Source of the DNA: Diplocarpon mali
Lineage: Eukaryota; Ascomycota; Leotiomycetes; Helotiales; Drepanopezizaceae
Length of the DNA stretch: 64,000 nucleotides
Assembly: GCA_024741835.1 (NCBI GenBank)
Contig: JAENRP010000089.1
Coordinates: 62,001 to 126,000 of the forward strand
Direction of reading: 5' to 3'
The notes beneath the pieces were generated by a model. The model was not told the DNA's origin, ran no database searches, and saw only the letters and a list, made by a program, of their open reading frames with translations. Of the stretch, positions 1 through 11,397 are shown one piece after another (position 1 is the first letter of the stretch; every line of letters starts with the position of its first letter). The translations under genes were made by a program, and so were the position numbers.

Positions 1-880
1 CAAACGCTGACTTCCAGTTGAATGACGGATGAGCAGTTGACGCAAACGATTCGACCTTGCGGAATATACCCGATCTATCACCGCAAATCAAGTCGGCTTG
101 CAGTCAAATGCTTCCGTGTAAGTAGAACAATGCCATCGTGTTTGTAGTTGCCGGACGTGACCGCATCTCGCCCCGCAAACATAGCTCTCCTGGGTGGCTT
201 GAGGCGGTTCCCCTGTGCGGGATACAATGGCAAGATCTTGGCCCGATTCGCAGTGGAAGCAAAGATCTGATATCATACACCCTCCTAAATTCATAGGCTT
301 TGATGCTTGTAAGGGCAGCAATGGCTTTGCTTCTGGGCTGTGACGCCGCCCAGGGTCAGTGCCATACATCGGAGTTGGCTACGCGAAAAGCATTACCAAT
401 GAGCTTAGCAAGAGCAACGTTTATAAAATATCCAGCATGCATACCGCAAAGTTCGCAGAGAGGAATCATAGGCAAAGCAAGAATTACATGGTACCTTGAA
501 ATCATGGAAATGAAATCTTGATGCAAACTCCAGCAGCGATAGCGAGGTCAAAAGAGGAATAGGTGAGGGGATAGCATGGAACTAAATCTGATAGCAGAGT
601 TATTTTTCAAGGTCTGATTTGGAGGCTCCAAGAAAGACAGGGAAAGTTGAACAGTAGCAGCAGTACTTAGTCGTTCCCACAACTTTTAAAGGAGGCAAGG
701 CTGAAGTAATTTTGGCTTGGCGCGGCTTGCTCATCAACCTTAGCTGGCAGAGTACATATCACCTTAACCTCTAGAGTGACAACCTCATCCACGCCGCTGA
801 TCCAAGCTACAGCGATGATCTCTCCTTCCAACCTCATGGATCGTTAGACCAGAGACGCCCTCGGGCCCACGCATTTTGCT
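1..880. other. Left-edge intergenic region, no gene recognised
   Basis: Only short open frames on both strands, none resembling a known family. The last 150 bases or so are presumably promoter and leader of the ZZ/EF-hand gene that starts at 881. I see no tRNA, no repeat and no partial gene running off the left edge. Confidence 0.5.
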
Positions 881-3800
881 ATGTCCGCCTCTTCTTCCGC
901 AGCCTCGAGCACGCTCACGAGGTCGCGTCTGGTAGTCTTCGGAGCTGCCACCTTCGCGACCGCGACTGCTGTGTATTTCTGGTATAGAAGCGTAGCAGAG
1001 CAACCAGTGATAGATGTGGATGGTACTGGACTGCACCGAAGCAACGCTGTTCACCGACGACGGCGGCGGAACACAACGAACGAAAACGCGTCTGGGCTCG
1101 ATGGCCGAGGGGTCACCGGAGAAGATGCTGCTGAGAACGACGCAGAAGGAACTTTGGTCCCTCCAAGACTTCCCAGGACTCTGACGGATGGAGAGACTGT
1201 GATAGATGACCAGGCTTTTGCTGAGGAGTATGGGTGGACGAATCTTCCACATACGTACCAGCGCAATGGGCAGAATATTGTGCAGCTGTTGTTCCGCGTT
1301 TCGGAGGATGCTACGAGACGAAACGCATATGTTCATCGGGGATGCGCCTGTAACAGCTGCAACGTGCTGCCGATCAGGGGCATACGATACCGCTGCGCTA
1401 ATTGTGCTGATTACGATCTCTGCGAGGGTTGCGAATCGCAAGGGCTGCATACCAAGACACACATCTTTTACAAGATCAGAGTTCCAGCTTCCTCCTTTGG
1501 CCCTCGGCACATACAACCAGTCTGGTATTCCGGGGACCCGGATTCCGTTATGAGGGTATTACCCAAGGAGATTACTACCAAGCTCTCAAGAGAGACTGGT
1601 TATGAGAGAGCCGAGTTGGACGCATACTGGGAGCAGTGGACTTTCTTGGCGAACACGGAATGGAGAGATGATCCGGATGATATAGGGCTTGCTATGGACC
1701 GGAGGACGTTCGAACGATGTCTGGTTCCGACGGGAGGGTTGAAAAACACAGCTCCGAGTCTCATATTTGACCGAATGTTCGCTTTCTACGACACGAACAA
1801 AGATGACCTGATTGGGTTCTCAGAATTCCTGCATGCACTTGCATACCGGAAGAAGAAAGAAAAATGGAAGCGGATATTCGATGGCTACGACATAAATGGA
1901 GACGGCTATGTTGACAGGAAGGACTTTCTCCGAGTGTTCCGCTCGTATTATGTTCTGCATCGTCAGATACACCGAAACATGGTCGAAGGTGTCGAGGAAC
2001 AGCAGATGAGCAGCATAGAAGCACACCGCCTCATCAGTGGTCGGCAGCCGCTCAGCAGCGCCTTCGGTCAAGATGGACGATATCCCCGAGCTCCGAACCC
2101 TCGGACAGGGGAGGGCAAGACTGTTCGATCAAATGGAGACCAGGAAATCACTGATGGTAAAGGGATTTTGACTGAGAGTAGCAACGATACGGGAAACCGT
2201 GAAGACATATTCAGAAGAGATGTCCAGCAGGCCAGTAGACCATGGAATCAATCGCCAGGCAGAGGCGGCTCTTGGTATTGGGAAACTATAGTCAACCCTC
2301 CACAAACTGTAGAGCAAATGCCTGATGTTCTCAGTAATCTTCAGCGTGCACGTGGCCACGAGGTTCTTCGGGATGAGCCTGAGTCTGACTCGAATTCGAT
2401 CACAGCAAGCTTGATAGCTCTCGATCGACCATGGCGAAACAATGGCCAGGAAGACTACGGTGACCTGGGAGAGGCTCTTTTTGACCCAGACGCTGATCGC
2501 GGGTGGCCTCCGACATATGTCACTATTACGGATGCGGATGCGGAAGAAATTGAAGGCCCAGGAAGCACCGTAGCAACTGTACGGCGGGAGAGTCGACGAG
2601 CAGTCATTCAGAATGCAATATACCGCGAACGTTCGCAAGCTGATGCTCACAAGCGGTGGCAGAGGAGGTCCTTCTACACTGATGAAGAGGAAGGCGCTGT
2701 ACCTCCGGCTGACTGGACTGAAGAAGAGGACATTCTAGCTGAGAATTGTGTTGGGGAGAGTTCCAAAGCCAATTCACGGCCTACCGTCCGTTCGAGGTCC
2801 TCGTCCAAGGTGCGCTTTGCCGAGGACATGGATGATCTCGATACTCGCTCGAATCTCTCGGCTTCCTCCAGAAGTGTCCCTGAGAGATGGGGGGGTATGG
2901 AAGTCCCAGATGCCGAGAGAGATGCCGGTAAAGAGATCCTCTACCAGATCACACAGCAGGCTTTTAACGAACTGCTTGACCCTCTCTTCAAGGACAAGGA
3001 GGACCTGGCCGTCAAGGCAGCAAAGCTGAAGCCGGAGAGGGAAAAGTGGCGTGATCTGTATAGCACGCCTGAATTCGAGGCGTGGGCTCTTGCTCGAGAA
3101 TCCGAAGAGAAGAAGACGCAGGAAGAGCCTCCACGACACATGTCTCAGGTGCAGGCTCTCTCCACCACACCCATATGGCCGCAGTTCCCCGAGGTGGACC
3201 TCGAACAGATCCGAGAGCGGCCATTGGAGGATTTGTTGGCCGCCACCGGATACCAGGTTGACGAATCTCTCGCGAACCACGATAGCGATCCGCCTGGTCT
3301 GGCCGAAGAGTTGGCCCTCGCTGCAGTGGCAGCCGAACGGCCTGCGCAACAAAGCAGCAGGGACACTGCGGACAACACCGCACCGTCCATCTCAGAAGCG
3401 AGACACGCGACTCGAAACTCCCCGTCGTCGACCGAAGTCCTCTCCATCATAGCCGAGTATGGCGACGGGCACGGTCTGTCCACCCTACACTCCACCTCCC
3501 AGTCGACCCCTCCGCGGTCCACACCCCCCGAGTCAGAATACGGCTCGTACCGCGACCCCACGATGCCTCAGTTCCGGCCCGACGCCGAGATCGCCTTCAA
3601 CCCCACGCAAGACCCGCGCCCTACCACCAACTTCATCCCCCTCAGCGCCGAGGAGTTCGAAGCGCGCGAGCTCATGCGATCCAAGTCCGACACGCCCTTT
3701 GCCGACTCCTCGCCTCCCGACTACAACGGCCCGACTCCCGAGTACATGCGGGTGCCGCGCAAGCCGAAGAAGGAGCGGCTGTACGAGTTCTGGCGGCTGG

Positions 3801-3946
3801 AGAGGGCGAGCCGGGAGGCGGAGCTGATGGGCGGGTGGGGGAGGCTGGGGGTCGCCGAGTTTGAGAGGCGGGTGAAGATGGCGGGAGAGGGCAAGGGCAG
3901 TCGGATGGATTACCTGGGGAGCTGGATTGATTTCTGTATTCCCTGA
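881..3946 (+). CDS. ZZ-type zinc finger and EF-hand protein with N-terminal membrane anchor
   Basis: Single uninterrupted 1021-residue frame. Residues about 16-36 are hydrophobic (LVVFGAATFATATAVYFWY core) and look like an N-terminal membrane anchor. A ZZ zinc finger lies at about 151-198, with Cys155, 157, 160, 172, 175, 181, 184 and His190/194 in the usual spacing. Two EF-hands follow: loop 304-315 (DTNKDDLIGFSE, all ligands present) and loop 337-348 (DINGDGYVDRKD, Asp in place of the usual Glu at position 12). The rest is low-complexity, Ser/Pro/Glu-rich and probably disordered, with a charged C-terminus. ZZ fingers bind protein or histone-tail ligands and the EF pair suggests calcium responsiveness. 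Fungal proteins with this domain pair exist but have no clear function that I can name. The ATG at 881 is the first in frame and gives the anchor directly. Confidence 0.9.
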   Translation: MSASSSAASSTLTRSRLVVFGAATFATATAVYFWYRSVAEQPVIDVDGTGLHRSNAVHRRRRRNTTNENASGLDGRGVTGEDAAENDAEGTLVPPRLPRTLTDGETVIDDQAFAEEYGWTNLPHTYQRNGQNIVQLLFRVSEDATRRNAYVHRGCACNSCNVLPIRGIRYRCANCADYDLCEGCESQGLHTKTHIFYKIRVPASSFGPRHIQPVWYSGDPDSVMRVLPKEITTKLSRETGYERAELDAYWEQWTFLANTEWRDDPDDIGLAMDRRTFERCLVPTGGLKNTAPSLIFDRMFAFYDTNKDDLIGFSEFLHALAYRKKKEKWKRIFDGYDINGDGYVDRKDFLRVFRSYYVLHRQIHRNMVEGVEEQQMSSIEAHRLISGRQPLSSAFGQDGRYPRAPNPRTGEGKTVRSNGDQEITDGKGILTESSNDTGNREDIFRRDVQQASRPWNQSPGRGGSWYWETIVNPPQTVEQMPDVLSNLQRARGHEVLRDEPESDSNSITASLIALDRPWRNNGQEDYGDLGEALFDPDADRGWPPTYVTITDADAEEIEGPGSTVATVRRESRRAVIQNAIYRERSQADAHKRWQRRSFYTDEEEGAVPPADWTEEEDILAENCVGESSKANSRPTVRSRSSSKVRFAEDMDDLDTRSNLSASSRSVPERWGGMEVPDAERDAGKEILYQITQQAFNELLDPLFKDKEDLAVKAAKLKPEREKWRDLYSTPEFEAWALARESEEKKTQEEPPRHMSQVQALSTTPIWPQFPEVDLEQIRERPLEDLLAATGYQVDESLANHDSDPPGLAEELALAAVAAERPAQQSSRDTADNTAPSISEARHATRNSPSSTEVLSIIAEYGDGHGLSTLHSTSQSTPPRSTPPESEYGSYRDPTMPQFRPDAEIAFNPTQDPRPTTNFIPLSAEEFEARELMRSKSDTPFADSSPPDYNGPTPEYMRVPRKPKKERLYEFWRLERASREAELMGGWGRLGVAEFERRVKMAGEGKGSRMDYLGSWIDFCIP

Positions 3947-4273
3947 AGAGGTGGAGGGGAGGACGTACATGATCATACATGCGTTTTGTATGCGTACAGT
4001 ATTGAGTAGTGTAGGATTGTTAATGGCTGGCAGGTCCCAAAGTTGGCGAGTGATTAGGAGGGCGGACAGCTAGAGAACGAAGTCGATGCGGCTCGATCCC
4101 GGAGCGGAGTACCCCGGCAGACTAGGTCTATCTACGATACACACAGCAGACTCAGAATGTCAAACCAAGACCTATGATTCCGTGCTTATACAGCGGGATC
4201 CGGACAGCAGCCCCAGAGCTGTGTGGTCAAGGCCGGATCTGATTTCTTGATTGTTTCGCATGACGTGTATCTG

Positions 4274-4288
4274 NNNNNNNNNNNNNNN
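4274..4288. other. Assembly gap (15 N) next to a 12-base C run
   Basis: Fifteen N are followed directly by twelve C (4289-4300). The gap is in intergenic sequence and breaks no gene I can recognise. The true length of the homopolymer is unknown. Confidence 0.95.
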
Positions 4289-5960
4289 CCCCCCCCCCCC
4301 AGCATCCGCTCCGCCACACCCCAGAGCAAAATCCGAAAACTTGGTACTGGCCTGGGTAGCCTCACGTTCCAGCTTCTCACGCATGCACAGCCACCGCCCG
4401 AGCCTCCTAGATTACACGGTATACCCCGAGGTAGGTCGGGTAGGTGCGTAGGTATAGTAATCAGTTATAGATTGGTAGATAGGTAGGTATAGAGAAGGGG
4501 CTTTCGAGGAGTTGAGAGACGGGATTTGTGGATGAGGACTGCTGGCAGCGGCGGTGGCGTTGGTGGGGTAAGTGGTGTCTGGTAACATCAGCTGGGTCCT
4601 TGGTAGGGTGTTTGGGGGAGGTGGGGGTGTTGATGTTGGATGTTGATGTTGGATGTTGGATTTGGCATCCAGAGTAGGGCCAAGCAACGGACCCACCGGG
4701 CGGGGAAAGTATCGCACCGCTGGGTTCTCTGTGCTGTGGTAGAAGCTTGAATCGTCGGGCCAAAGTCAATTCAGGGAAGGTTAGAGTTGGAGTGGGTTTG
4801 CAAGGTCAAGGTCCGGTCAGGTTCCAAGATGGATAACTCTTCCATGCGGTAGCTTGATCTGAATGGCCTCAGGCCCGCGACGGGGGAGTACTGTGTATCG
4901 GTCGGTACCTCCCTTGGTACGCTGGTGCTGGCCCGGACAGCAGGATAAATCTGCCGACCGAGTCGGCCGATCCGTCCTGCTTCGTGTACAGCAAGGTGCC
5001 ATGGTGGTAGGTCGCAAGTTGATGATACAGGATGCAGAGGTTGTGAGGTGTGATTCGTTTGTCCCTGCTCGACTGGCTGTGGAACGCTCAGGTATTCAAG
5101 ACTGGATTGACAAAGCCAAGGGCATTACGACGTCGACTCCAATCCAACCAATCCTTGGTCCGCGCGGAGGTATTTGCGCGGCGACTTGGCTGAGGCTGGC
5201 CTGGGCTGGACTTCTGGAATGCACAGAAGCGCTTGCTGAGACGGAGGCGGAGGGGTCTCACCATGGACTCGACCCAGCGCAGTTCCTGTTGTCGCTCTTG
5301 ATCGTATGGGATCTGCTATGGTATGATGGGTTCGGTATGTCGGGCGGTCGCCATGGTACGCAGTGTCGCGCCACGGAAACTTTCCCACGCAGGTGGAGAG
5401 ATGAGGCGAGTTATGTACAGCACCGGTACGATCAAGTCGAACCCTTGAAGGGTTCAAGCAGGGAGTTAAGTCGTCTACACCGGGGTCGAAGGCTTGTCCG
5501 AGATAGAGTTTGGCGGGGGAGAGACGAGAGTTTTCCTCCTTTCGACCTGTGATGTGTACTTGATGGCTGGTGGACTGGAGCCGAGTGTGCTGGTTGAGGT
5601 ATCTCTGGACTTGTTATTCGGAATCAGGGCCAGTCCGTCTCGGTCGGAGGGAGTGCCAGAAGATGCAAAACCGACATCGACTCCCCATGTTGGTGGTCGT
5701 CAACTCCAACCCCGGATCAGCTGCAACTTGCATGGTATTGAGGTTGAGGATTGGATTTGACGCGATGCGATGCGATATGATTTGATCTGTTCTGAGTTGC
5801 TCGGCTTTGCTGCCCCTCGACGGAGGTGCGAGGAGATCTCCCCGCGGCACCGCGTCACCCAGGCCCGCTCTGCCCGCATCGTGGCTGCGCTTGGCTGCTC
5901 GGTCGATGGATGCCGACTTGACCTCCTGCCGACTCGATGCTGCTTTCTTCCCCTCCACAT

Positions 5961-6043
5961 CTCCTCCTCCTCTCCTCTCCTCCTCTCTTCCTCTCCTCCT
6001 CTCTTCCTCTCTTCCTCTCTTCCTCTCTTCCTCTCCTCCTCTC
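5961..6043 (+). repeat. CT-rich (TCCTCT / TCTTCC) tract in protease leader
   Basis: Nearly pure C/T run built from repeated CCTCT and CTTCCTCT units. CT-rich tracts upstream of the start codon are common in strongly expressed fungal genes, and this one lies about 280-360 bases before the protease ATG. It may be core promoter or 5' untranslated sequence; the transcription start is not visible from sequence alone. Confidence 0.8.
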
Positions 6044-6321
6044 GTTCGCATTTCTCTTTTCTCGCTTCGTTTGTCACCAGGTCGCCTCTCTTCTTCTCCT
6101 TTCAAATACATATTCCGCGCTTCATTCACCTTTGTTCTCGCTTCACCTTTGCCGCTTCACCTTTGCCGCTTCTTCTTCGCCCCCGCCTCTGCTTCCGCTT
6201 GCTCGCCGTCAGCCTACTCAACCTTGCGACTCTTCCCTCCTCCGCCTCTTCTTTTTCTCCTCCTCCGACAAACCAGAACCACCCGACCACTGTACCACAA
6301 CTCCCGCACACGCCTGCAAAG

Positions 6322-8091
6322 ATGGCTCCCCCGACTTCCACCTTGATCTTGCTCCTCCTCCCCCTCTCTTCCGCCTCCACGGTCCTCTTCAACATCGCCC
6401 GCTCCCCAACTGCGCAGACCGCCCAGCTGGAGGCCCGCCAGTCTTCCCTCCGCGCTCGCGCCCTCGACAAGCCTGGTCTGTTCGAGCGTGCGGACTCCGT
6501 CATGGCAGATCTCACCAATGCCCGGACTCAGGGTCTCTACTTTGCCAACGTGAGCGTCGGTACGCCTGGCCAGGCTCTGCAGCTGCAGATTGACACGGGC
6601 AGTTCAGATGTCTGGGTCCCGGCTGCTGAGGCAGAGCTGTGTGGCAACAAAGAGGAGGGAGGATGCCCCAACGGTCAATGTGAGTTTCTGATACACTGGT
6701 GTCTTTCCCACCGGCTGTGGCTTTTGATGAGCGAGGGCGGTCCAACGGTATCAGATTCAAGGTCGGATTTTGTCAGGGAGGAATTAGGCTGATCAATTCA
6801 ATAGTTGACCCCCAAAAGTCCTCGAGCTTCTTGGATGTCGGACAAGGCGAGTTCAACATCTCGTACGTCGATGGCAGTGGCGCCGCAGGTGACTATTTCC
6901 AAGACACCTTCCAGATCGGTGGCGGTACCCTGCAGCAGTTCCAGATGGGGGTAGCGATCGATACGACTATCGGCACGGGCATCATGGGTATTGGATACAA
7001 CACTTCCGAGGCCAACATCGATTCTGGCAATGGCACCATATACCCCAACCTTCCTTGGGCTCTGGTCAACCAGGGCCTGACCAAGTCAGCTGCCTATAGC
7101 TTGTGGCTCAATGACCTTCGTAAGTCATTCCGGATGGTTGAGATGGGACATGTGCTAACTTGCCGTAGAATCCAGTACTGGTTCCATCCTGTTCGGTGGT
7201 GTTGATACTGCGAAGTACACCGGAGATTTGATCTCGATTGATGTATATCCAAGTCGACGCAACGGCCGTGTGACTTCGTTCACCGTTGCCTTCACCTCGC
7301 TCTCAGCTACCAGCCCTTCAGGAACGGATCAGTTGACCCCTGCCAACTACGCCACCGCTGCGATTCTCGACTCCGGGACCACCATCACTCTGCTCCCAGA
7401 TGATCTTGCTACCATGATCTTCGAGGAAGTGGGAGCCACCGTCTCCCAACAGCTTGGTGCCGTCGTCGTTCCCTGCGATCTCGCCAAGGTCAGCGGAAGC
7501 ATCAACTACGGCTTCGGCGGCACAGGTGGCCCAACCATCAAAGTTGCGATTTCCGATCTGGTCCTTCCACTGACCCTCACCAATGGCCGCACCCCAACTT
7601 ACACCAACGGCCAAACCGCTTGTCAGCTCGGCATCCAAGCCGCAGGTGACCTTCCTGTGCTGTTCGGCGACAGCTTCCTGCAATCTGCTTACGCCGTCTA
7701 CGATCTCGAGAACAACAAGATCGCCCTTGCGCAGACCGACTTCAACTCTACCGACTCGAACATCGTTTCATTCGCCAGCGCTGGTGCTCCGATCCCAAGT
7801 GCTGCCTCCGCATCAGGCCAGCAGGCAGTCACCCAGACCGCTACGGGAGCTCCGCGAGTCACCATCGATGCCACCGGCACTGGTGCTACGCCCACGTACA
7901 ACCCAACGGCGAGTGGACTCAATGCCGCCAGCGGATTCGCGGCGGGGGCAGGCTCGTCTAGCAGCACCCCTAGCCACAAGAAGAATGCTGGCGCTGCCGG
8001 ACCCGAGCCCTTCGCTTGGTCGTCCGTGATCGTCAGTGCTGTTACTCTGGGTATGATGGGTGTTGGCTCTGGGCTCTTCGCTTTCTTGTAA
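6322..8091 (+). CDS. Secreted/GPI-anchored aspartic protease (yapsin/candidapepsin type)
   Basis: Pepsin-family (A1) aspartyl protease of 531 residues, exons 6322-6679, 6805-7119 and 7169-8091. Intron 1 is GTGAGT..AATAG; intron 2 has a TGCTAAC branch site and ends GTAG. A hydrophobic signal peptide covers residues 1-19. The two catalytic motifs are present: DTGSSDVW at Asp91 and DSGTT at Asp292. The splice after NGQ joins directly to the conserved FDP-x-x-SSSF stretch. The C-terminus has a Ser/Thr/Gly/Ala-rich linker followed by a hydrophobic tail ending in LFAFL, as expected for GPI attachment, so the enzyme is probably displayed at the plasma membrane or wall, where yapsins process surface proteins. 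Family and anchoring are well supported; the exact substrate is not inferable. Confidence 0.93.
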
Positions 8092-8846
8092 TGACCCGGG
8101 TTGATGTGGTGGTTCGCGAAGTTGGCGGACCCTAGGTAATTACTAACAGGACCGAGAATGGGTGATATGACGGCTGGGATACGGCGCTGTACTAAGGTTG
8201 AGCAGTCAGTAGTGCATGGTTCATGGCATAGCATGTGGCATTCTCATTCTTTGCCAACTGCGTCAGGGCTCTTTGAGAACATTGGCGTTAGCACCAAGAA
8301 GTAGATACATAGGAGAGAACAGACCTGACGGATCAATGTGGGTCGAAACTGGAATTTCGAACTAGACATTTCGAATTTGGACATAGGGCTAGAAATTGGG
8401 GTGGGCTATATAGGATAACAGGACTATAGCATACTTACTCATACCTAGGTAGTTGGAATACATATTATGAACAGACGATGGTCTGTTGAATGTAGTTATT
8501 TGAATATCATTATGATTTACCAACCTTTGTGACGCTTTTCCAGATTGGCAGTCGGGCTTGTGAATGAAGATCTCGTGACCAGTGCCAGTGCATGCGGTAG
8601 AAAAGAAAGCTTAGCATAGGGAGAACAACGCTAAGATAAGCGAAATCCTAGCTATTCTTATCAAAAGACCTTACCTTATAGGTCAGAGGTACCTCACCTT
8701 ATACAAAAGGTCCAGCCTTGCGAGTTTTCTTTTCCGAACCTCATTGTCAACCTTCCAGTAGTAACACGCTATCCAGTAACACGAACCACATTGTCACCTT
8801 GCCGTCGGAATATAGCCCTCCCGCAACTCAACAACAGACACACAAA
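8092..8846. other. Intergenic region, nothing recognised
   Basis: AT-richer spacer between the protease stop and the next start. Contains short GGTACCTCACC- and TAGGTAGTT-like motifs and no open frame of note. The last 130 bases probably form the leader of the hypothetical gene. Confidence 0.45.
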
Positions 8847-9917
8847 ATGTCAGTTGCAGGCCACCAAACCTCAATACCTGCACCCCTCTCTGGCAAGGAC
8901 CCACCTGCCTCGTCCAGAGCCTTCCTTCCAAACGCCAACGCCAACGCCAACGCAGACACACAACCACAAGCTCTCGATGACGAGAACTCAAGACCAGTTC
9001 CTACGAACACGTCTCTGAAGCATGCGCATACGTCGAACGTAGCCACGGAAAAGATAGAGGCGGACCAGAAAGTGATGCCGCCCCCACTCCTGCCGCGGAC
9101 CAAGACTGCGAGTGAGGGACTGGGGGTTACCCTACAGGGTGCGCAGGAGGCGTCACAATCCGAATCACAGTCCAAATTCAAGTGGCAGGCCCAAAGCCAG
9201 CATGTGGCCGTCCCAGGCCCAGACCAGCCAGAAACGAAAGCCGAAACTGAAGCCGGAAGAGAGAGGCCTCCGCTCACACCCTTCTTCACGCTCATCTCCT
9301 CCTCCCTTCACGGTGAGCAGAGCACGCACCACCCTTCGCAGGTGCACTATCTGTTCAGCGACGACGAAGATAGCGAGGTGCTGACTGCGGCGCTGTTGCG
9401 GTTATCTGGTGTACCTCCCGATGGGGGGGAAGCTGGAGAGGAGGGGGCGGAGATCCGCGGGCTCAAACATACACACGCCCATCCTGCGACGAGCGAGAAG
9501 GGGAAGGGGAGGAGCAAGGATGGGGAGAGAGAAGAGCGGGTCGTGATTGTGGATATCAACGAGACGGGCGACGGCGTGACGGGCGTCAGCTCGCTCACGC
9601 CCAGCTGGGCCGTCCTGAGCGCGGAGATTGGCAAGGCGCCTACTTGGGATGGCGCCGAGGGCGGGGACAATGGCGGAGGCGACGGAGGCTTGATGTTGAA
9701 GATTGAGGGGATCGATGGGGAGAGCGCAGCGGCGGGAATCGGGAGTGGGAGCATTGGGGGGAAGGGCAAAGGGAGGGAAGCGGAGACTCCAGCAGGAGTA
9801 AGTGAAGATGAGATGCACGCGCTGCTCGAGAGCTTTGATCGCAAGATGGACGTCCTGAGACGGGTGGTGCGGCTGGGGAGTAGGGAGAGTTTGGGAGGGG
9901 AGGCGGAGAAGAGCTGA
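8847..9917 (+). CDS. Hypothetical low-complexity protein
   Basis: Single frame of 356 residues from the ATG at 8847, which has a good context (CACAAAATG). The frame stays open 43 codons upstream, to 8718, but that extension is unremarkable and probably leader. I do not recognise a family. The N-terminal half is rich in Ser, Pro, Gln and Thr and contains an Asn-Ala tandem encoded by four AACGCC units. Then comes an ordered-looking core (LTPFFTLISSSLHG, then an acidic SDDEDSE segment followed by VLTAALLRLSG). Further on is a hydrophobic VVIVDI strand with GVSSLTPSWAVLSAEIG, then a Gly-rich linker and a short helical C-terminus. No signal peptide or membrane segment is seen. Mostly disordered with two or three islands likely to be conserved; function unknown. 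Confidence 0.6.
   Translation: MSVAGHQTSIPAPLSGKDPPASSRAFLPNANANANADTQPQALDDENSRPVPTNTSLKHAHTSNVATEKIEADQKVMPPPLLPRTKTASEGLGVTLQGAQEASQSESQSKFKWQAQSQHVAVPGPDQPETKAETEAGRERPPLTPFFTLISSSLHGEQSTHHPSQVHYLFSDDEDSEVLTAALLRLSGVPPDGGEAGEEGAEIRGLKHTHAHPATSEKGKGRSKDGEREERVVIVDINETGDGVTGVSSLTPSWAVLSAEIGKAPTWDGAEGGDNGGGDGGLMLKIEGIDGESAAAGIGSGSIGGKGKGREAETPAGVSEDEMHALLESFDRKMDVLRRVVRLGSRESLGGEAEKS
8931..8954 (+). repeat. AACGCC hexanucleotide tandem inside coding sequence
   Basis: Four consecutive AACGCC units encoding an Asn-Ala run within the hypothetical protein. In-frame hexamer repeats of this kind change length without breaking the frame. Confidence 0.85.
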
Positions 9918-11397
9918 ATGGAATCTATGCATCCCCTTCCACCTCCCGCCCAACTCCGCCGATGACATGCGGCCATGCCATGTCTGGCACTTCCTGGATT
10001 GGCTGGACCAGACCAACCCAGACGAGGCCGGACAGGACAAGGCCGGGCCGTACGGGGAATCAGGAGGAGGAGGAGGCTGTCGTGTACCAACCTTCCTCTC
10101 TCCCGATGACCTCCACCGACCACGATGTAGATAAAAATCCCGGTTCCTGTCACCAAGCCTATGATGACTCGTCTGTCATCATCACCAAGAGCAAAGAGAC
10201 AAGCAAAGCAATCCAATCAGCGGACCCGGCCCAAGCCGAAATGCACCTTGTCCATCAACATCCTCAAGCGAGCAGCAGTCGTCGATTGGGGGGGGGGGCA
10301 GGAGTTGCTAGCTGTGAGTGACCAGCCTATAGCAAAAGCACGACACGATGCTGGAAGACACAGCTGGAGAGATCCGCCCGCATGCTCCGAGGCACGTCTA
10401 CAGAGACGCTGTACATCTCACCCTTGCTTCTTCTCATGCCTTCTGTCCGTGTGTTTCCCTTTAGGCGAATCTCGCTGCCAACATCATCACGTCCCAGATC
10501 TACACCCGCACCCGAGCAGCTCGCCACGCCTCCCGAGGCACCAGCTCACGCTCCGCACCCTCGCCAGCTGCTGCGTTCTGCTCACACGCTCCGTCGCGGC
10601 CCCGGCCTTGCTGCTCGCTGCTCTCTGCTTCGGCTCGCGGTGCTGGCCGGCCGGGCGGTACGCTCCCCCCCCCCCCTCGCCCTCTACATGTATAGATGAG
10701 TCAAAGTACCCTCGAATCCACACACACGCACACGAATGCACTCGCAAATATGCAAAAGGAACACGCATGCGGTATCATCTCACTTCGATAACGCCAGCTT
10801 GGCTGCTGCTCAACACACCAGAATCGAGAGGCCGAGCTGGAAAAAACACAATTTCGAGCCCAAGTCTATGCAGGTTACAAGCATCATGCCTTTACCGACT
10901 TCGCGTGACGAGAGAGCCTACACGGACGAGGTGGACGAGTGAAAGAAACAAAAGAAGTGAATTAAACGATCCTATCTGACAACTTTTTCTGTTGGCTGCT
11001 TTCATCACAACACCCGAAATTAACCAGTAATCCACCTCTCCTCGTCCTTTTCCCCCCCTCTCCATCCCTCACCGGCAGCCAGCAATGACAAAGCAAAAGC
11101 GAGCGGTAGTATGCACTCGTGCAGGGGAATCTGTCTTGATCCTAGACGCTCCCCGGGTTCGGTGAACCAGACAAGGCAGATTTAGCGAAAACGTAGCAAG
11201 TGGGCAGGTTACAGGAAACAGAAAACGCCAGCAGATGCTCGCAGCAGAGATATTGGGCTCTCTGCTTGTGATGTGATGCGCGGGGAGACCAAACGACATA
11301 AACTCCATGTTGTATGTGCCCAGCACCTCATGGTTCATGCAGATATACAATCCCACCCTTGGGCTTCTCGACCTCGTACGGTGTCGGGGCAGGCTTT
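9918..11397. other. Intergenic region, convergent 3' ends
   Basis: About 1.5 kb between the stop of the hypothetical plus-strand gene and the stop of the minus-strand syntaxin gene. Holds a G11 run (10288-10298) and a C12 run (10665-10676). An open frame of 272 codons on the plus strand (10161-10979) crosses these tracts and looks like chance. Confidence 0.45.

Larger units (their letters stand above)
3947..6321. other. Intergenic region and long leader of the aspartic protease gene
   Basis: About 2.4 kb without a convincing gene. It holds a sequencing gap (4274-4288), a GTTGAT-type short repeat near 4628-4661, several TAGGTAGG-like motifs (4430-4490) and, from about 5940 on, a strongly pyrimidine-rich stretch leading to the ATG at 6322. 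A 229-codon open frame on the plus strand (4863-5552) has no recognisable domain and overlaps other frames; I treat it as chance. Confidence 0.5.

Noticed and set aside
785..1516. 243-codon minus-strand frame
   Set aside because: Antisense shadow of the ZZ/EF-hand gene.
4863..5552. 229-codon open frame on the plus strand upstream of the protease
   Set aside because: No family resemblance; lies in a probable promoter/leader region.
10161..10979. 272-codon open frame on the plus strand
   Set aside because: Crosses G11 and C12 homopolymers and reads as low-complexity; no domain.
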